This document shows positions 25,101-36,932 of a DNA stretch of 64,000 nt, piece after piece. A model generated the notes under the pieces. That model was not told the DNA's origin. It did no database searches and saw nothing but the letters and a program-made list of their open reading frames with translations. Positions within the stretch are counted from its first letter, which is position 1. The number at the start of each line of letters is the position of its first letter. Origin of the DNA: Paralichthys olivaceus (Eukaryota; Chordata; Actinopteri; Pleuronectiformes; Paralichthyidae); assembly GCF_024713975.1 (NCBI RefSeq), contig NC_091095.1:19438501-19502500 (forward strand). Direction: 5' to 3'. The position numbers and the translations under genes were made by a program.

Positions 25101-28100
25101 CCTGCTGCGGAACATGATTCCCATGGAGGAAAGAGGATCAAATGACACGTAATGGACTCAGATATAAACCATTAACCAAACCTGCCATTACAAAAGAGGC
25201 ATTAATGATGATAATATCCAGATGTGCTCAAATATTCACATTTCACATAAAAGAAAATATTATTTATAATTCAAAGTGTTGCTCTGGACTTCCAAAGAAA
25301 CAAATGAGGATGAATTCTAATCCTCAAGACTGTCACTAGGACTGTAACGGGTGAGGTAAAGTGTGGATAAAGACTGTGGATCACTCGCCATTGTTGCAGT
25401 AAACTGAACTTTGAAGAGAAGCTTCCTGCCGCTTGACCCCTCCACAGGGGTTGCTGGAGTGCAAAGAAGCACTGCGTGAGCTGGAAGTGACTCACAGTGG
25501 GAAAAGAGAACAGCCCCCCCTGCTTAATTCAGACTGTGTAGTATCTTTTGCAGACTGAGATGTATACTCTATAAGTTTGAGTTATTCCCATTGAGCATTG
25601 GCCTATTCATGGCAAGCTCTGAGACTCTGTGTGTCCTTTATGGTGTGCTGTGCGTCTGTGGATCCCAGTTCAAAAGGCTGCACAGCTGAGAGACAGAGGC
25701 AGCTGCCCAGGTGTAAACCCTGAAAGCAGTGGACTGTGATAAACTGAAAACGCTCAAGTGGCTTTTTGGCAGCCTCTGTGCACACCTCTAAAGATCCCAG
25801 AGAAAATTCCGCTCTCTTGTTTCTGAGATGAGGCCGCGTTGTGTGAATGTGAAGGGAAAATGAGATGGTTTGTGTAAACATCATGACTGGGATGGATTTT
25901 TTTTTGCAACACCTAGTGATTTGACTAAATCAGGCTGGTGTATTAGTATAGTCTATAATAATATGCTAATTTCCAGTTTTAGATGCAGACAATGACAAGC
26001 TTGAGGCAGGCAGAATAACAAATCCTTGATTTACACATCCAGCTATTCAAGTGCGAATTTATTGGTGCACTCAATCGCTCCAGTGCATCAAAGGCAGCAG
26101 CTGTACTACCGATCAGTTTAAACAGGGAAGAGACAGTGACTAATTCCCATTCTGATAAGATAAACATCTGGTTCAGAAAAGTGACCGTCTCACTCTTAGA
26201 TCTTTAGTGTTGGGAAAATAAGGTTTGTGTCACAACATTCAAAAACTGAGATAAGATATTAGGATTATGATGAAAATTAATTACGCCCGCTTTGATATTC
26301 ACAGTAGATTTCATGCATCATCAGTAAAACGGCACATGCATGCACATACACACATGCCAAGATCACTCCGTATAAATGTCAAAGTAGCACTGAGACTTTT
26401 CTCAGACAGAATATTATTAGCACTAAAAAGTCATCTCAAATAATTTTTTTCTCAAAAATGGTTTCTGTCAGTTTAGTTCATTCTTACCACACTGATGTTT
26501 GTTCTGTTTTCTTGTAAATATTTTTTTATTTAGTTATTTGATGCTGTAAAAAAACATTATTATTAAACATTATAATGAACGGCAGAGACTGATACGCATG
26601 TATCAGATGTTCTCGATTCCTCCTAATGATGTTATTAGTGCAAGATGGCAGTGTTCGTATCCGCCATATATGTGGCTCAATTTTTCTAACATGGAGGAAG
26701 TGGAGACATCTTTTCCACCTATATATAAAATCTTTGGGTAAAACCTGATCTCACAGAGCTGCCGTAAGAAATTCATCTTATTTTTAGTTTGCATCAACAT
26801 CATGAAAATCTTGATTCTCTTTATTCCTGTCCATTAATGTCATTAACAAACACTATTTACGATGAATAAACTATTTCACTATACCACAACATTGTCAATT
26901 TCATAACACAACATTTCATACGTGATAATGCAGGTGTTTTGTCATGTTGCCTCTTCCCTATTGAGCATGTTTTGTGTTTCAGTGTCTGACAGTAAATGAG
27001 TCAGAGTGCTGCTGGGCTCGAGACCAGTGTAGTAAAACGCTGCTGCCTTAGTGTTGTTTACCTCTATACACACATATAGTATTGTACCCCTGCAATCTCA
27101 CAACATAATGCCTGAAAGAATTCCAAGAATCCAATGAATAACTTTAAGCTTTAGGTTTTCAACCAGTCATACATTTACACACATCAGCACATAAATTATT
27201 ATGTAAAGCCCTTCAAGTGAATAACCATGTAAACAAATGCTACATAAATTAAGTTTTACAGTAGGAACAGATTAATGTTACATTTTCTGGAGGTATGTAT
27301 GAATCCAATGAGCCCATCAATTACAATCAAATCCATTGAATCACACACAAAGAACAGCAGCTTCATCACTGCACTGAGATGAACCGCTTTCATCAGTAGA
27401 CACACAGACGCTTTCATATTACATATTTTATTCTCTACATCTTATTTTTTTAAATATATAAATATAAATCTGGGGGTTAAAGAAACTAAGGATCCTGTTG
27501 ATTACTGTATTTATATAGTCAAAGGTCAATTCAATTGAATCACATATTTTTAAACTTAAAACATAATTTTACTGTGTTGGCTGCAAAAGATTTAGAGCTG
27601 AATATTAATATAAAATATCAGAATATAAACTTTTACTAGAATTCCCACCCTGCGAATGTATAGCAGACTCATATGAGGTGACTGTGAGCTTTGAGTCCAA
27701 GTGACAACTGGTTAAAAAGGACAAAATCATGTTTTAATGAGGCCACCATTACATTGACATTTGACCTTTGACCACCCAAATCTTAGTTAATCTTTGAGTC
27801 TAAGGGAATATGTGTGGTAAATTTGTTGACAGTTTTTATAGGCTCTTTCAGTAATTTACTGCTCCTCTCTGTGTCTCTATCATTCGCGTTGCTCACTGGC
27901 AGCTGAATCCAGCCAAACCGAGCGCCCCCCCACCATCTCCTCCGGCTCTCCATACATTGTCTAGGTTTACAAATTCTGTTGCTGTAACCCAGTCTTTGTT
28001 TACACATGTCCGATGACACTGTTTGTTTGTGAGAATGTGTGTCTGGCTGCCTCAAAGAGAGAGAGAGAGAGAGAGAGAGAAAAGTGAGCAGCAGAATCTG

Positions 28101-31100
28101 TGTGTGTGTGCGCATTACCTTTCTCTCAAGTTTCGGGATTATTATACAGAAGCTACGCAATTAGTTTATAGCAATCAAACGCTTATAGTGATACATGTGG
28201 CCCGGGACAAACTTAATCACTATAAGTTTCCCCTTTAATCAAATTCTATCAATTCACTATGCAGAAAAAAACCCTTAGTATTCAAACAGAAACAAATCTG
28301 TGGTCAGGAAACTGACACTTACTCCTTCCTGTCTGGAGAAGAGGCTGAGACACACACTGAGACTGGAACTGGTCTCATTGGACAACTCACAGATTTCTTG
28401 CATTTTCTTTAGAACAGCGAGTGGAAAGCCTGATGGAATAAACAAATGAAAGACTGAAATGAAAAACTAAAGAAAATGTGAAAATCATATTGTATTTTTC
28501 AAGCTCTTAGAGAAGCTACAAACCGTGAGCACAGCGAACCTCTATCGACAGAAACAGATGGTGTAGACTATTACAGTGTGTGTGCTTCAGTGTGCAAAAG
28601 TAAATGTAATCAACAATGAAATAACAGGCTTTACTTTCTGCCAGTGCTTCATTTTTCACCATGGACAGGAAAGCTGCCACCTCCTTCTCCAGCTTCTTCT
28701 GGCTGCTCTCTGCTGCCTGGTTATAGAGACAAGTGGAGATATGCAAATGAACTAAAGTAGTGCAGGGAGGGAGGGTTGAGGGAGGGGGGGTTCTATTTCA
28801 GTGACTGCACAATGGATCATCATGCTATTCAATGTAATGACATGTTAATTATGGATTTTTGGTTGCAGCCACCTGTAGTGAGTCTGTTAACTCTCCGAGT
28901 GAGATCACTTCCTCCTCCTCCTCCTCCTCACTGCCCTGCTCCTGGGAGCAGTAGTGTGTGCTGTAAGCCGAGTGCTCCTCCAGTGCATCCAGCCAGGCCT
29001 GGAAAACAGTTACACATTTTTCTCTAGAAAAACCCTGACCAGGTTAAGAGTGGTTTTGAGATATTTAGGTTAAAGGTTCTCACATCATACAAACTTACAC
29101 AAATTCTCCAATATTTGTTCGGTTTTCTCAGATTAGAAATTGTTGCTATTATATCTACAGGGGTCACAGTAACTTGTGTTACTAACAATTCTTTGGAAAC
29201 AGTCTTAAGCATGAGTTGTCTATTTAAATCATAGACTGTATACAAAGATGGACGATGCGTGTCCACTTCCTCCCACTATCCAGAAATGAAGCAAACATAT
29301 TTTGAATACATTCGCTGTTGCTACGCGCTATTGCTATCACTACGGGGGCCCGTTAGCGTTCCAGGGGATGGAGCCACGATACTGGAGTACCACCAACACA
29401 CGTGTTCAACCACTCACAAGTATTCAACCGCTCACAAGTCTTTCTTGTACTTAAAACCAAACTTACTAGACAAAAAACACTTGCACAAACATCAGTGTGG
29501 TCAGAACTACCTAAAATAAGATAAACCATCTTTGAGAAAAAATTATTTGACATGTTTGTTGATGTTTTACTTTGGTCCATGTCCCGTCCACTAACATGGG
29601 GGAGGCAGGGTTTATGAACCTACTATAACCCACCACCAGGTGGTGATCGGTACATTTCACTTATGGGGAGCAGTCATGTCATCCATCTTGATATATTATG
29701 ATAGTGAAAAATCAGCTTTCACCATGTTCAGGGGGATAAAGTGACTCTTAACTCTGTTGACATTTTTTATCAATAACACTTACATGTTTGTGTTGTTGAT
29801 AAAAATCTGAAATTTCGAGACTTCAAAATGTTGTTTTAGCTGCTTCGTCATTGAGCTTGATGACATGGTGGAGAATTGAAACCTGACTGTATTTGATTAT
29901 TCGGAACAGTGATGGTGCTTCACAGATGGAATCTTCCAGAAGAAAGTTTGGAGAATGAATTTGGAGTCTTCACTTTTCTTATATATTGAGCCATCAATAC
30001 ATTATAATAAGAGCAACCCACAATACATTAATCATTTGTTTGAGAAATGAAATATACTTTTCTCGTTGCCTCCGGGTTGTCTTTTGGCGACACCTTTAAG
30101 TGATGCACGCTGTCATCAAAGCACTTGAGGGTAAAAAAGCAGTTGTCTTTGGCTCTGATCTGGAAATGAGGATATCAGAAATATATATTTTAATTCAAAT
30201 TCAACACGGTGAATTGTGCAGTTTGTAATTGCTGACTCACCAAACAGTGGGCGTGTGTGAGGGCCTTACAGCCTTGCCTTCTGACATTAGAAGCTGCGTC
30301 TGACCTTTATATGAGAGGAATAAAAAGAGCTGATTTGCTGAGTTCTTTTCTTTAGCCAGCTAGAAACGTTTTGTGTTGACAGGTGGCATATTTTCAACAG
30401 AAGGATAAAGAGAAAAGCCTTTTATCTGTAACCTCCAGCACCTTTCAAAACAAAAGGGCACAGCACTCCATTTATCTACTGCTGAGAAATCTCCACATCC
30501 TCGTTTCAAGAAGCAGAAACAAGGGAAGAGAGGGCACCTACTGTTTCGAGTACCAGGACAAAACACCGTCCTGAAGGACGACCCAGTAGGAGCGCCAGCC
30601 AAAAAACCTGGAGCTCTGCAGGACGACACACAGGAGAAAAATCACTGACTGATTTTCACTGATTTCTACTATTGATTTTACTGGTGGCAGAGAGCGAGCA
30701 CAGGAACTTGAGAAAACACGATAAAGTGGACATGCAGAATGTTCACAAATTTGACAATACAAATGCTGCCATGCAAATATTGAAACATAAAAAGCTGATT
30801 CACACACACGAGGAAGCTGTGTCTTGCTTTGCACTGATTAGCTCAGCAGGTAGTGAATTTGGAGTCGATATTTAGGGTTCCCCAATTCGCTCTTCAAGTC
30901 ATTTGGGAGCCGCTATAATTGCCTGTTTCTGACTTTAAATAGCACGCAAGTGAAGATCCAAGCAGTAATTACAACTGAGACTATTTTCAGCTGTGGTTAA
31001 TACACATTCACTGTGCTGATATTTCATCAGGACACAGTGAGTGGGATGAGTCTAAATGAACTGGCTGTGTTTTATTGTAATGAGGGAATGTCCCCCAGTG

Positions 31101-34100
31101 TAACAGTGTGGCTCACTGATGTGCTTTAAATAGTCCTGTGGCACAGAGGAATATGCTACAGGCTACAACACATGCTAACAGGATATAGTATTAGTTCACG
31201 ATTGGATTTTAATAATCAATATGTTTCCTTTCAAAACAGATTACGTGACTACTTATACTTTTTGTATAAATGGTTGCTGCAGTTCCCTTCACCTCTGATT
31301 GTTTTAGCATCTTTTTGCTTGTTGTTTTGGTTTTCCATCTTTTGACTTAACAGTTGTGATTCTGTTGTGAAGCTGTTTTTGGTAGAAAACCTTGTGAAGC
31401 TGTGTGTAGACTAACTTCACAGCACCAAACAACAGACTCACAAAGTAAAAGGCAAGTTGTCAACATAGTGGCAGGTAAATATTTCCCTCAGGATCTGGTG
31501 GAGACAAAAAATAGAGCAAAAATTGATATTGGACTGGCATTTACCAAGTAAATAAAAATATGACGTGTTCCTTCTTTCAATAATTTGAAGGGTGTGGTGT
31601 CAACCTGTATTAACCAGCCGACACTCTTTGATGATAACATCATCTACCATCTTTGCTTGCTTTTAGCTAACCTTTCTGAATTAAAACCCTATTGGCTTTA
31701 GCTGTGCTTGCGGCTTAATTTAAAAGCAAATGTATGGACAGGTGTCTTCAAAACAGACATTCTTACATATAATAGCGGGACATGCAGAGGTTACAGTCAT
31801 ATAATACATTCACAAAAACATGCAAACATGGGGTTAATGTGTTGTGTAACTACATGTTTTAAAGATTATTTTTTCACACAGTACATCTTGAGGACTGGCA
31901 GAGACAGATTAACTGTTTAGTGCTTTGTTCACTGTATTCCATTCTTATTATTTGTCGCTGATTGATGCTTTGTCTTTTACATGTTTTTTATGTTACATTC
32001 AGTGAGCATTAAACAGTGCATTACCCAGTAATAAACTGTTTGCTTAGGGTGTCTGTAGAAGCAGGGTCTCTAAATGCAATATACTAAATGAGCTGTCGAA
32101 TATTTAAGTATAATAGCTCCATTTTGCTGGATCATTTCAAACCTGAACCGACATGTTTTCTGAGCCACTGATTCCCTGACTTTACCTTCCACAGGAGTCC
32201 TTCATACTTCTTCACATGGTGGGTCATGCCCTGCAATGCACAACCAGACACACGAGGAAAGTAAAGAACAAATCAAAGAACAAATCAGAGTAGCTTGAGG
32301 GAGTCGACTATCAGCTGAGCACTTACTCGATGAACGCTGCCCTCGAGGACCTGTTTCATTGCTGTATCGCTGGCCAGGTCAAACACCGTCTGGCCTGCGA
32401 GTTATGAAAACACCAGACAAGCTGGAGTTTAGCAAATATGGGGAAAATGCTGCTTGATTGATCAATATTTAAGAGGCTGGGGACAAAATATAAAAGAGCC
32501 GTTCACTGCTTGTTCCTTTTAAATAATCACTGTTAGTACATTTTTCTTGCATTGATAAAACAGTCAGGATGGGGAATTTCCTCTTACAGCTTGGTACTGA
32601 AGTATTTATCTAATGTTGCTCAAATATCAGTAACTAGTGCATTTGATCTTATACTCTAGATGAGCATTGGTGAATGTATGTGTGATTGACTCAACATGAA
32701 GTCTCTATGACAAAGTAATAGAAGAGCAGGTCACCCAGTGTAACCGTGCAGTTAACTGATTTGTTTTAATAGTGTTTGCACAACCATAAAGCTCCATTGC
32801 AGGACGTATCAGGCGTTGGCTTCACGAACAATACTTGTTATTAGAATCAATTCATTGTTGGTTTTGGTCTTTGAAGTGGAGAAATATAGTTGTATCCTTT
32901 ACAGACAGGAGTCATTAATAACTGACACCTCTGACTGATGGCTCTTACCTTTCTTGTTCCTGATGGTGGGCCCAGCTCCATTCTTGAGCAGCTTCAGGGC
33001 GCACTGCCTCTGGCCTCGATAGCTTGCACAGTGCAGCGGCGTGTTACCCAGCAGATCGGTGCAGTTGATGTCTGGAGGCTTCTTCCTGCTGAGCTGCAAC
33101 GATCACACAGGAAAAAAAGGAAACCGATGTGTTGTCTGGACCCAAGCGTCCTGCAGATCTTTATTACTTTGCTGAAGAACTGAGGCATGACTCTTAAATT
33201 TGTCAAACTGTGACCACAAGCTGTCTTTCCACAACTGTACCCCCACTGTTCATTTTGTGAGCTTTTCTGTGAGAGCTTTTCCTAATGAGGTTTTATTGCC
33301 AATTCTGTTGTCAGAGGGTGTAGTCCACTATAGACCAACCAGCTGACCAGTCGACCATCTTTCCATCAGAGTCTCCAACTAAACCAGGCTGAAGGAGAAG
33401 GCAGGACTACCCACACAGACACTAAGAACCAACAATTGTCATGACTTGTGAAAATGCACAGATAGGTATAACTGTCATTTTGGATACAATAACAAAAACA
33501 GCAATCCCTTTCCTTAAATCTTAAACACAGAAATGATCCCAAATTGATTACTGTTCAAAATGTAAGATAAATGTGCATGTTTGAGACTACAACTTCATAT
33601 CTCTTGGAGTTTTAGATCAGGAATCAGTGACCCTGTTCAGACCTTGTATTACCATCCGTCCTGAGAGATCTGTTCCTGTTCATGTGTTCACACCTGACAT
33701 TACAACGGGTCTCCTCTGACGACATAAGATACATAAGATCTCACTTCCCTGCTGTATATTCAAATAATCACATGTGTCATTTCTGTTCGCAAAGACCCAA
33801 CAATGTGTTTTTTACCCAGTATGAGTTTACAGATGTGTCTGATGACAACTTGTGTGTGTGTGCGTGTGTATTGGCTCGAGCGAGCGAGTAAGAGAGAGGT
33901 AGAGAGAGAGAAGACTCAGGAGGGGCTGTGCTGTGGAAAAAGACTTTTAAAAGTCAAAGTTGATATTTTCAACTCCTTCATATTTGACCCTGGACACATT
34001 CCTGTTCACACAGCAAAAAGAATGTGGCCCCCTCTAAATGTTGTCTGAGTGATTGGATCTTGAGACGCATTGAGGCCACATTTGGGTGCGTTCAGACCTA

Positions 34101-35123
34101 AACAGAATGCTGACCACTTGTGATGAGATCACTCAGGACAGATGTTAATACCAGGTCTGAATGGGGTCAGTGTCCGGCACTAACCAGCTGAGTCAGAGTT
34201 GTCAGGTCTCCTTCTCGTGCAGCGTCCAAAAGTTTTTCCTCTAGTTTCCTCTCTTCTGTTCGTTCAGCCGCTGGTGTCAGTGCAAGCACGAGGCATACAA
34301 AAAAAAAAAAGTACGACATCAGAATGTATGCGTTATACAAATAACTTGTTTTAAAATAACCAATATGCAGATTTCAAACAATGTGCGTTAGTGAAATTTT
34401 CTTAGAAAAGAACATATCCCTCTCACCTTCCAACATGCCTCTGATCTCTGCGTTTTGCGTCACATCTTTGGGAATCTGTGCTGTCCCATTGATGACAGTA
34501 GCGCATGCATCATAGTGCAGCAGCAGCATGACAACCTCCTGATCAATATGTGATTGATTGAATGATTGATTGATTGTTTTCTCAATTAAATAGATGAATA
34601 CATGCATCCACAAAATCGTACTATCAACAAGAGATGCAAAGATTAGATGGAAACTCAAAATCTGAATGGAAATAGAAGAACACGTTGAGATACCTTTCTT
34701 CCTGTGAAGGCGGCTTTGTGCAGTGGCGTGTCTCCGATATTATTGGGCAAGTTAACATCTGCCCCTGCCTGCAGAGTGGAGCAACACACTCGTTAGCCAT
34801 GCAGTGATGTAAAACCTACAGCATGATGTGATAGGATTTACCTTAAGCAGTTGCTCAACTACATCTTTGTGTCCAAAGTAACAAGCCAGGTGAAGAGGCG
34901 TCCATCCCAGGTTGGACTTACTCTTACCTGAGGAAACATGACACACTGCATCATACCAGCGGACTGTGACTGATATTATTCTCAGGTGGTAACACATACC
35001 TTTGCAGTTGATGTTGATCCGCGTCTCCTCCCTGATCGTGGACATGAGGAGCTTCTGAATCCCCGGCAGGTCTCCATTACGGGCACAGCGCAGAAACTGC
35101 TCCTCTGGCTCCAGCTCCTCCAT
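14223..35123 (-). CDS. osbpl1a: Oxysterol-binding protein-related protein 1 (ORP1L form), complete
   Basis: Lipid sensor and transporter at late endosome-ER contacts. In mammals the ankyrin region binds Rab7, the FFAT motif binds ER VAP proteins, and the C-terminal domain binds sterol or phosphoinositide. 27 coding exons sum to 2,889 nt, giving 962 amino acids (human ORP1L about 950). The start ATG is at 35121-35123 (MEELEPEEQFLRCARNGDL), directly before the first ankyrin repeat, as in the human protein. The stop is at 14223-14225 after LPDIY, the family's C-terminus. Order: ankyrin repeats, PH domain, coiled coil, FFAT-like motif, then the oxysterol-binding domain with signature EQVSHHPP. 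Exons are given in the four block entries that follow. Head to head with impact, tail to tail with lama3. No frame breaks. Confidence 0.97.
14883..15955. mobile_element. Composite repeat: fish repeat split by a nested hAT-like insertion
   Basis: The outer parts (14883-15145 and about 15655-15950) resemble one family also present at 7300-7620: compare ggtcaactgtttcaagcttg with ggtcaattgcttcgagtgtg, and agctgctaagagtgcaaatg with agcagctaggtgtgcatttg. Between them, about 15149-15651, sits another element whose left end gtgtctcaattcagggactg and reversed right end tgtttcagttcagtagcgga are imperfect inverted repeats. A 178-codon frame across it is not a gene. Lies in the last osbpl1a intron. Confidence 0.5.
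16140..16440. repeat. Fish repeat with agcttagcataaa core (copy 2)
   Basis: Contains ggatagcttagcataaaaag and agcaagcttagcaaaccagc. Lies in the last osbpl1a intron, immediately before exon 16751-16841. Confidence 0.45.
17865..19137 (-). other. osbpl1a intron (1.27 kb) with repeat family B copy
   Basis: Carries the family B repeat at 18300-18650. No further feature seen. Confidence 0.6.
18300..18650 (+). repeat. Teleost interspersed repeat family B, copy 2
   Basis: Runs from accaaggaggttatatattc through gactgttgggccttggagga to ggtatgagctctactgagtt. Opposite orientation to the copy at 10230. Lies in the osbpl1a intron 17865-19137. Confidence 0.6.
20672..22079 (-). other. osbpl1a intron (1.4 kb)
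   Basis: A stretch near 21720-21870 (catggaaatccatccaatag) resembles a common fish repeat; otherwise nothing recognised. Confidence 0.5.
22612..22659 (-). pseudogene. Partial duplicate of an osbpl1a ORD exon inside an upstream intron
   Basis: These 48 bases match positions 20078-20125, inside exon 20022-20204, at 43 of 48 bases by hand alignment. On the minus strand they read KHDFLFHGFIYPKLKF, close to QDFVFHGSIYPKLKF of the real exon. The copy lies in the intron between exons 22863-23043 and 22080-22155. A possible acceptor (tgctcag) precedes it and a possible donor (gtaagg) follows on the minus strand. It is a decayed exon fragment, or less likely an alternative exon. Confidence 0.7.
22863..28998 (-). 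CDS. osbpl1a: osbpl1a exon block: acidic linker, coiled coil and FFAT-like motif
   Basis: Exons: 28873-28998, 28635-28716, 28323-28429, 24565-24727, 22863-23043. The first encodes AWLDALEEHSAYSTHYCSQE followed by a seven-Glu run. The next two encode a Lys/Glu coiled coil (QKKLEKEVAAFLSMVKNE). Exon 24565-24727 encodes LKLEQEVEKNKILSEALQTL and ends in SEDEFHDAVS, the FFAT-like VAP-binding motif (human form remembered as EFYDALS). Exon 22863-23043 encodes a Ser/Asp/Glu-rich stretch likely to be disordered and phosphorylated. Confidence 0.93.
23339..23699 (+). mobile_element. MITE family A, copy 1
   Basis: About 360 bp with imperfect inverted ends of about 25 bp (aaaggtccagtttgtaagat at the left; ctacacactgaacctttc at the right). 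The interior matches the copies at 40692, 44374 and 53102. Intronic in osbpl1a. No reading frame of note. Confidence 0.8.
24728..28322 (-). other. osbpl1a large intron (3.6 kb)
   Basis: Separates the coiled-coil exons from the FFAT exon. Contains CA-rich sequence at 24737-24775 and two (GA)n tracts. I see no exon, RNA gene or mobile element. An internal promoter for a short ORP1S-like form would be expected in or downstream of this region, but no sequence evidence singles one out. Confidence 0.5.
28056..28081. repeat. (GA)n microsatellite, osbpl1a intron
   Basis: About 13 GA units. A shorter (GA)n lies at 25002-25022 in the same intron. Confidence 0.95.
28909..28932 (-). repeat. osbpl1a: Coding trinucleotide repeat (poly-Glu) in osbpl1a
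   Basis: Plus-strand tcc repeats read as GAG/GAA on the minus strand and give seven Glu residues between QGS and VISL. The human protein, as I remember it, has a shorter EEEE tract here. Length may vary between individuals. Confidence 0.9.
29231..29700. mobile_element. Teleost-type interspersed repeat with inverted ends
   Basis: Begins agactgtatacaaagatgga and ends catccatcttgatatattat, which are imperfect inverted repeats. The interior includes the ccatgtcccgtccactaaca stretch that I recall from many fish genomes. Lies in the osbpl1a intron between exons 28873-28998 and 30058-30159. No coding content. Confidence 0.6.
30058..32230 (-). CDS. osbpl1a: osbpl1a exon block: PH domain
   Basis: Exons: 32186-32230, 30542-30615, 30241-30304, 30058-30159. 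The joined product reads KKYEGLLWK, SSRFFGWRSYWVVLQDGVLSW, then RRQGCKALTHAHC and NCFFTLKCFDDSVHHLKV. This is the beta-strand pattern of the ORP1 PH domain, which binds phosphoinositides on endosomal membranes. Exon 30542-30615 starts at AGC TCC AGG (S-S-R) after tgcag and ends at CA|gtaggt. Confidence 0.94.
30616..32185 (-). other. osbpl1a intron (1.57 kb), no feature seen
   Basis: AT-rich unique-looking sequence inside the PH-domain region. No exon with acceptable splice sites on either strand. Confidence 0.5.
32327..35123 (-). CDS. osbpl1a: osbpl1a exon block: N-terminal ankyrin repeats
   Basis: Exons from 5' to 3' on the minus strand: 35000-35123 (coding part; exon extends to about 35129), 34842-34927, 34694-34768, 34427-34538, 34185-34270, 32949-33093, 32327-32394. 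Ankyrin signatures are clear: GWTPLHLACYFGHKDVVEQL, GDTPLHKAAFTGRK and GNTPLHCASYRGQRQCALKL. In mammals this region binds GTP-Rab7 and distinguishes the long form from ORP1S. The intron between 33093 and 34185 carries a TIR element ending close to the donor of exon 34185-34270. Confidence 0.95.
32395..32948 (-). other. osbpl1a intron (554 bp), no feature seen
   Basis: Nothing recognised. Confidence 0.5.
33630..34167. mobile_element. Non-autonomous TIR element with 5-bp flanking repeats, osbpl1a intron
   Basis: Terminal inverted repeats of about 40 bp: the left end begins accctgttcagaccttgtat; the right end, reversed, begins accccattcagacctggtat. Both ends are flanked by cagtg (33625-33629 and 34168-34172), a plausible target-site duplication. 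No transposase frame inside. The right flank repeat lies 11 bp from the donor of osbpl1a exon 34185-34270. Confidence 0.8.
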
Positions 35124-35129
35124 GGACCC

Positions 35130-36932
35130 CTGCAGAGGAAACAAGCAATGGTACAATAAGATGCTTTTTTATTCATATGAGTCAAAAAAAGATCAAAAGA
35201 TCCATTGCACAAGACACATGCTCAGAATGTCTGAGAAGAAACACAGAGGGTAAAACCGATGACTCTGGAGGTTTATTAGAAGCAGGAAAGTAATTTTCCA
35301 AGGGCAACATTTAACTACTTTACATTATTATTCCATGATAACAAGAAAAACAGTTTGCCATACAAAGAAGATTATATCACAGTTATAAACAGGAACTGTT
35401 TAAATCAGAAGAAAAATAATCGTCAGAATTGAAGCAGCACGGGCCAAGATATCCTGGCTTTTAGTCCAAGCTAAATAAATGACACAATATATCCTTCATT
35501 TCCCACAATCCACAAGTATAATGTCTTTCATCAGACCCTACCTGTCTGGCAAACACCTATGTCCTTCAAACTCCAGCCCTAGTTGAATCTAACTCAGGCT
35601 TTCAGCTAAAAATGTGTAGTCACAAGCGTAAATATGAAATCACCGGAACCTCATTGATTTATTCTCTCAGACAATATACCACAGTTTTAGTGCAATAAAC
35701 AAACTGAAGTTATGTGTCAAATCAGCTATGTTCCACTTTCAGAACCTTTCCTGGTGTTCAGTCTGGAGACGTTTATGAAGAAGTCACCATCCTTTGTTGT
35801 GTAGGACACACGAGGGAAAGATCACAAGAGTTTCTTTTGTCATGTGATGAGGAAAAAGAGGAAATGTTCAAATGAGAGTTAGAGGTGACAGTCACCAGAT
35901 CTGGTTAGAGGAACAGGTCCTCCCTTCCTCTCCCCTTCATAAAGCCTGAGTCAACATGACGCTCTGTATTTACAATCAAAACTGTGGCATGCAGAGACAG
36001 AGGAGAGAAAGCCTTCTTTAAGCAGTGTGTCAGATTATCACGTGTCCATGAGGAAGGGGGAATGAACCGCACAGACAAGAGATGAAAAGTCACACACTGT
36101 CACTAGGAGAGAAGAAAAACATAGACTGACTCAGAAACAGGTTGTGTAGAAAAGCATGTGACGCTAACGGTTACCCAACCTGTCTTTCTGCTGATCACTT
36201 GATCATCAGTGACAGAAATCTAGAAATCCTGAGACATGCAGTTGCTATACAATCTTCTTTATCGTTAGTATTTTAAATGTCTTTTCATTTGAGTTTTTAT
36301 TCATTTATCAAGGGGTTTAATCACATTTTAATTACCACATGTAAGAGTTTATTTAAATAATGGTTGGATATTTGGAATATTTGGATAATCTAAATTGATC
36401 TGTTCCTGACATGGTTAAAGAGATAATCCATATGGGTTAAAACAATATTTATTGCAGTAAATGGAGAAATCCCAAGCCTGGTTTTGAATGGTTTATTAAT
36501 GATTTTAATGATTTGTTCATCACTTCAGACAATTCACTGTGAAAAGCAAGGACGTTTTCAAAGAATATATGCAGATTCTTGTTATTTTGATTCAAGTTCC
36601 AGGGTGTGTTGTTTGAAATAATCTGAAGTGTTTTTATTGGTGTAGAATCACCTCAATGCACATTGAACCTGAGTATTTGCTATTGACTTTGTCTGTTTGT
36701 GTTTGTTATACATGTCTAGTTAAATATGACATATGTATGTATATATGTTATATATCCCCCTTTTCTATGTTTGATGACACTCTTTTTTTGTACTCATGTG
36801 CTCTCTGGGATTGATTAGTATGAATTTTGCGTACGTTTCAATCCAACCAGGTTTTCGCATAAAGCAACAGTGACACGAAGCAGACTGATATGATCGATTG
36901 ACAGACGCGCGCGCACACACACACACACTTAC
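35130..36932 (-). other. Probable osbpl1a first intron (1.8 kb)
   Basis: Lies between the acceptor before the start-codon exon (35130) and the proposed untranslated exon donor at 36932. No coding sequence seen. Confidence 0.45.
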
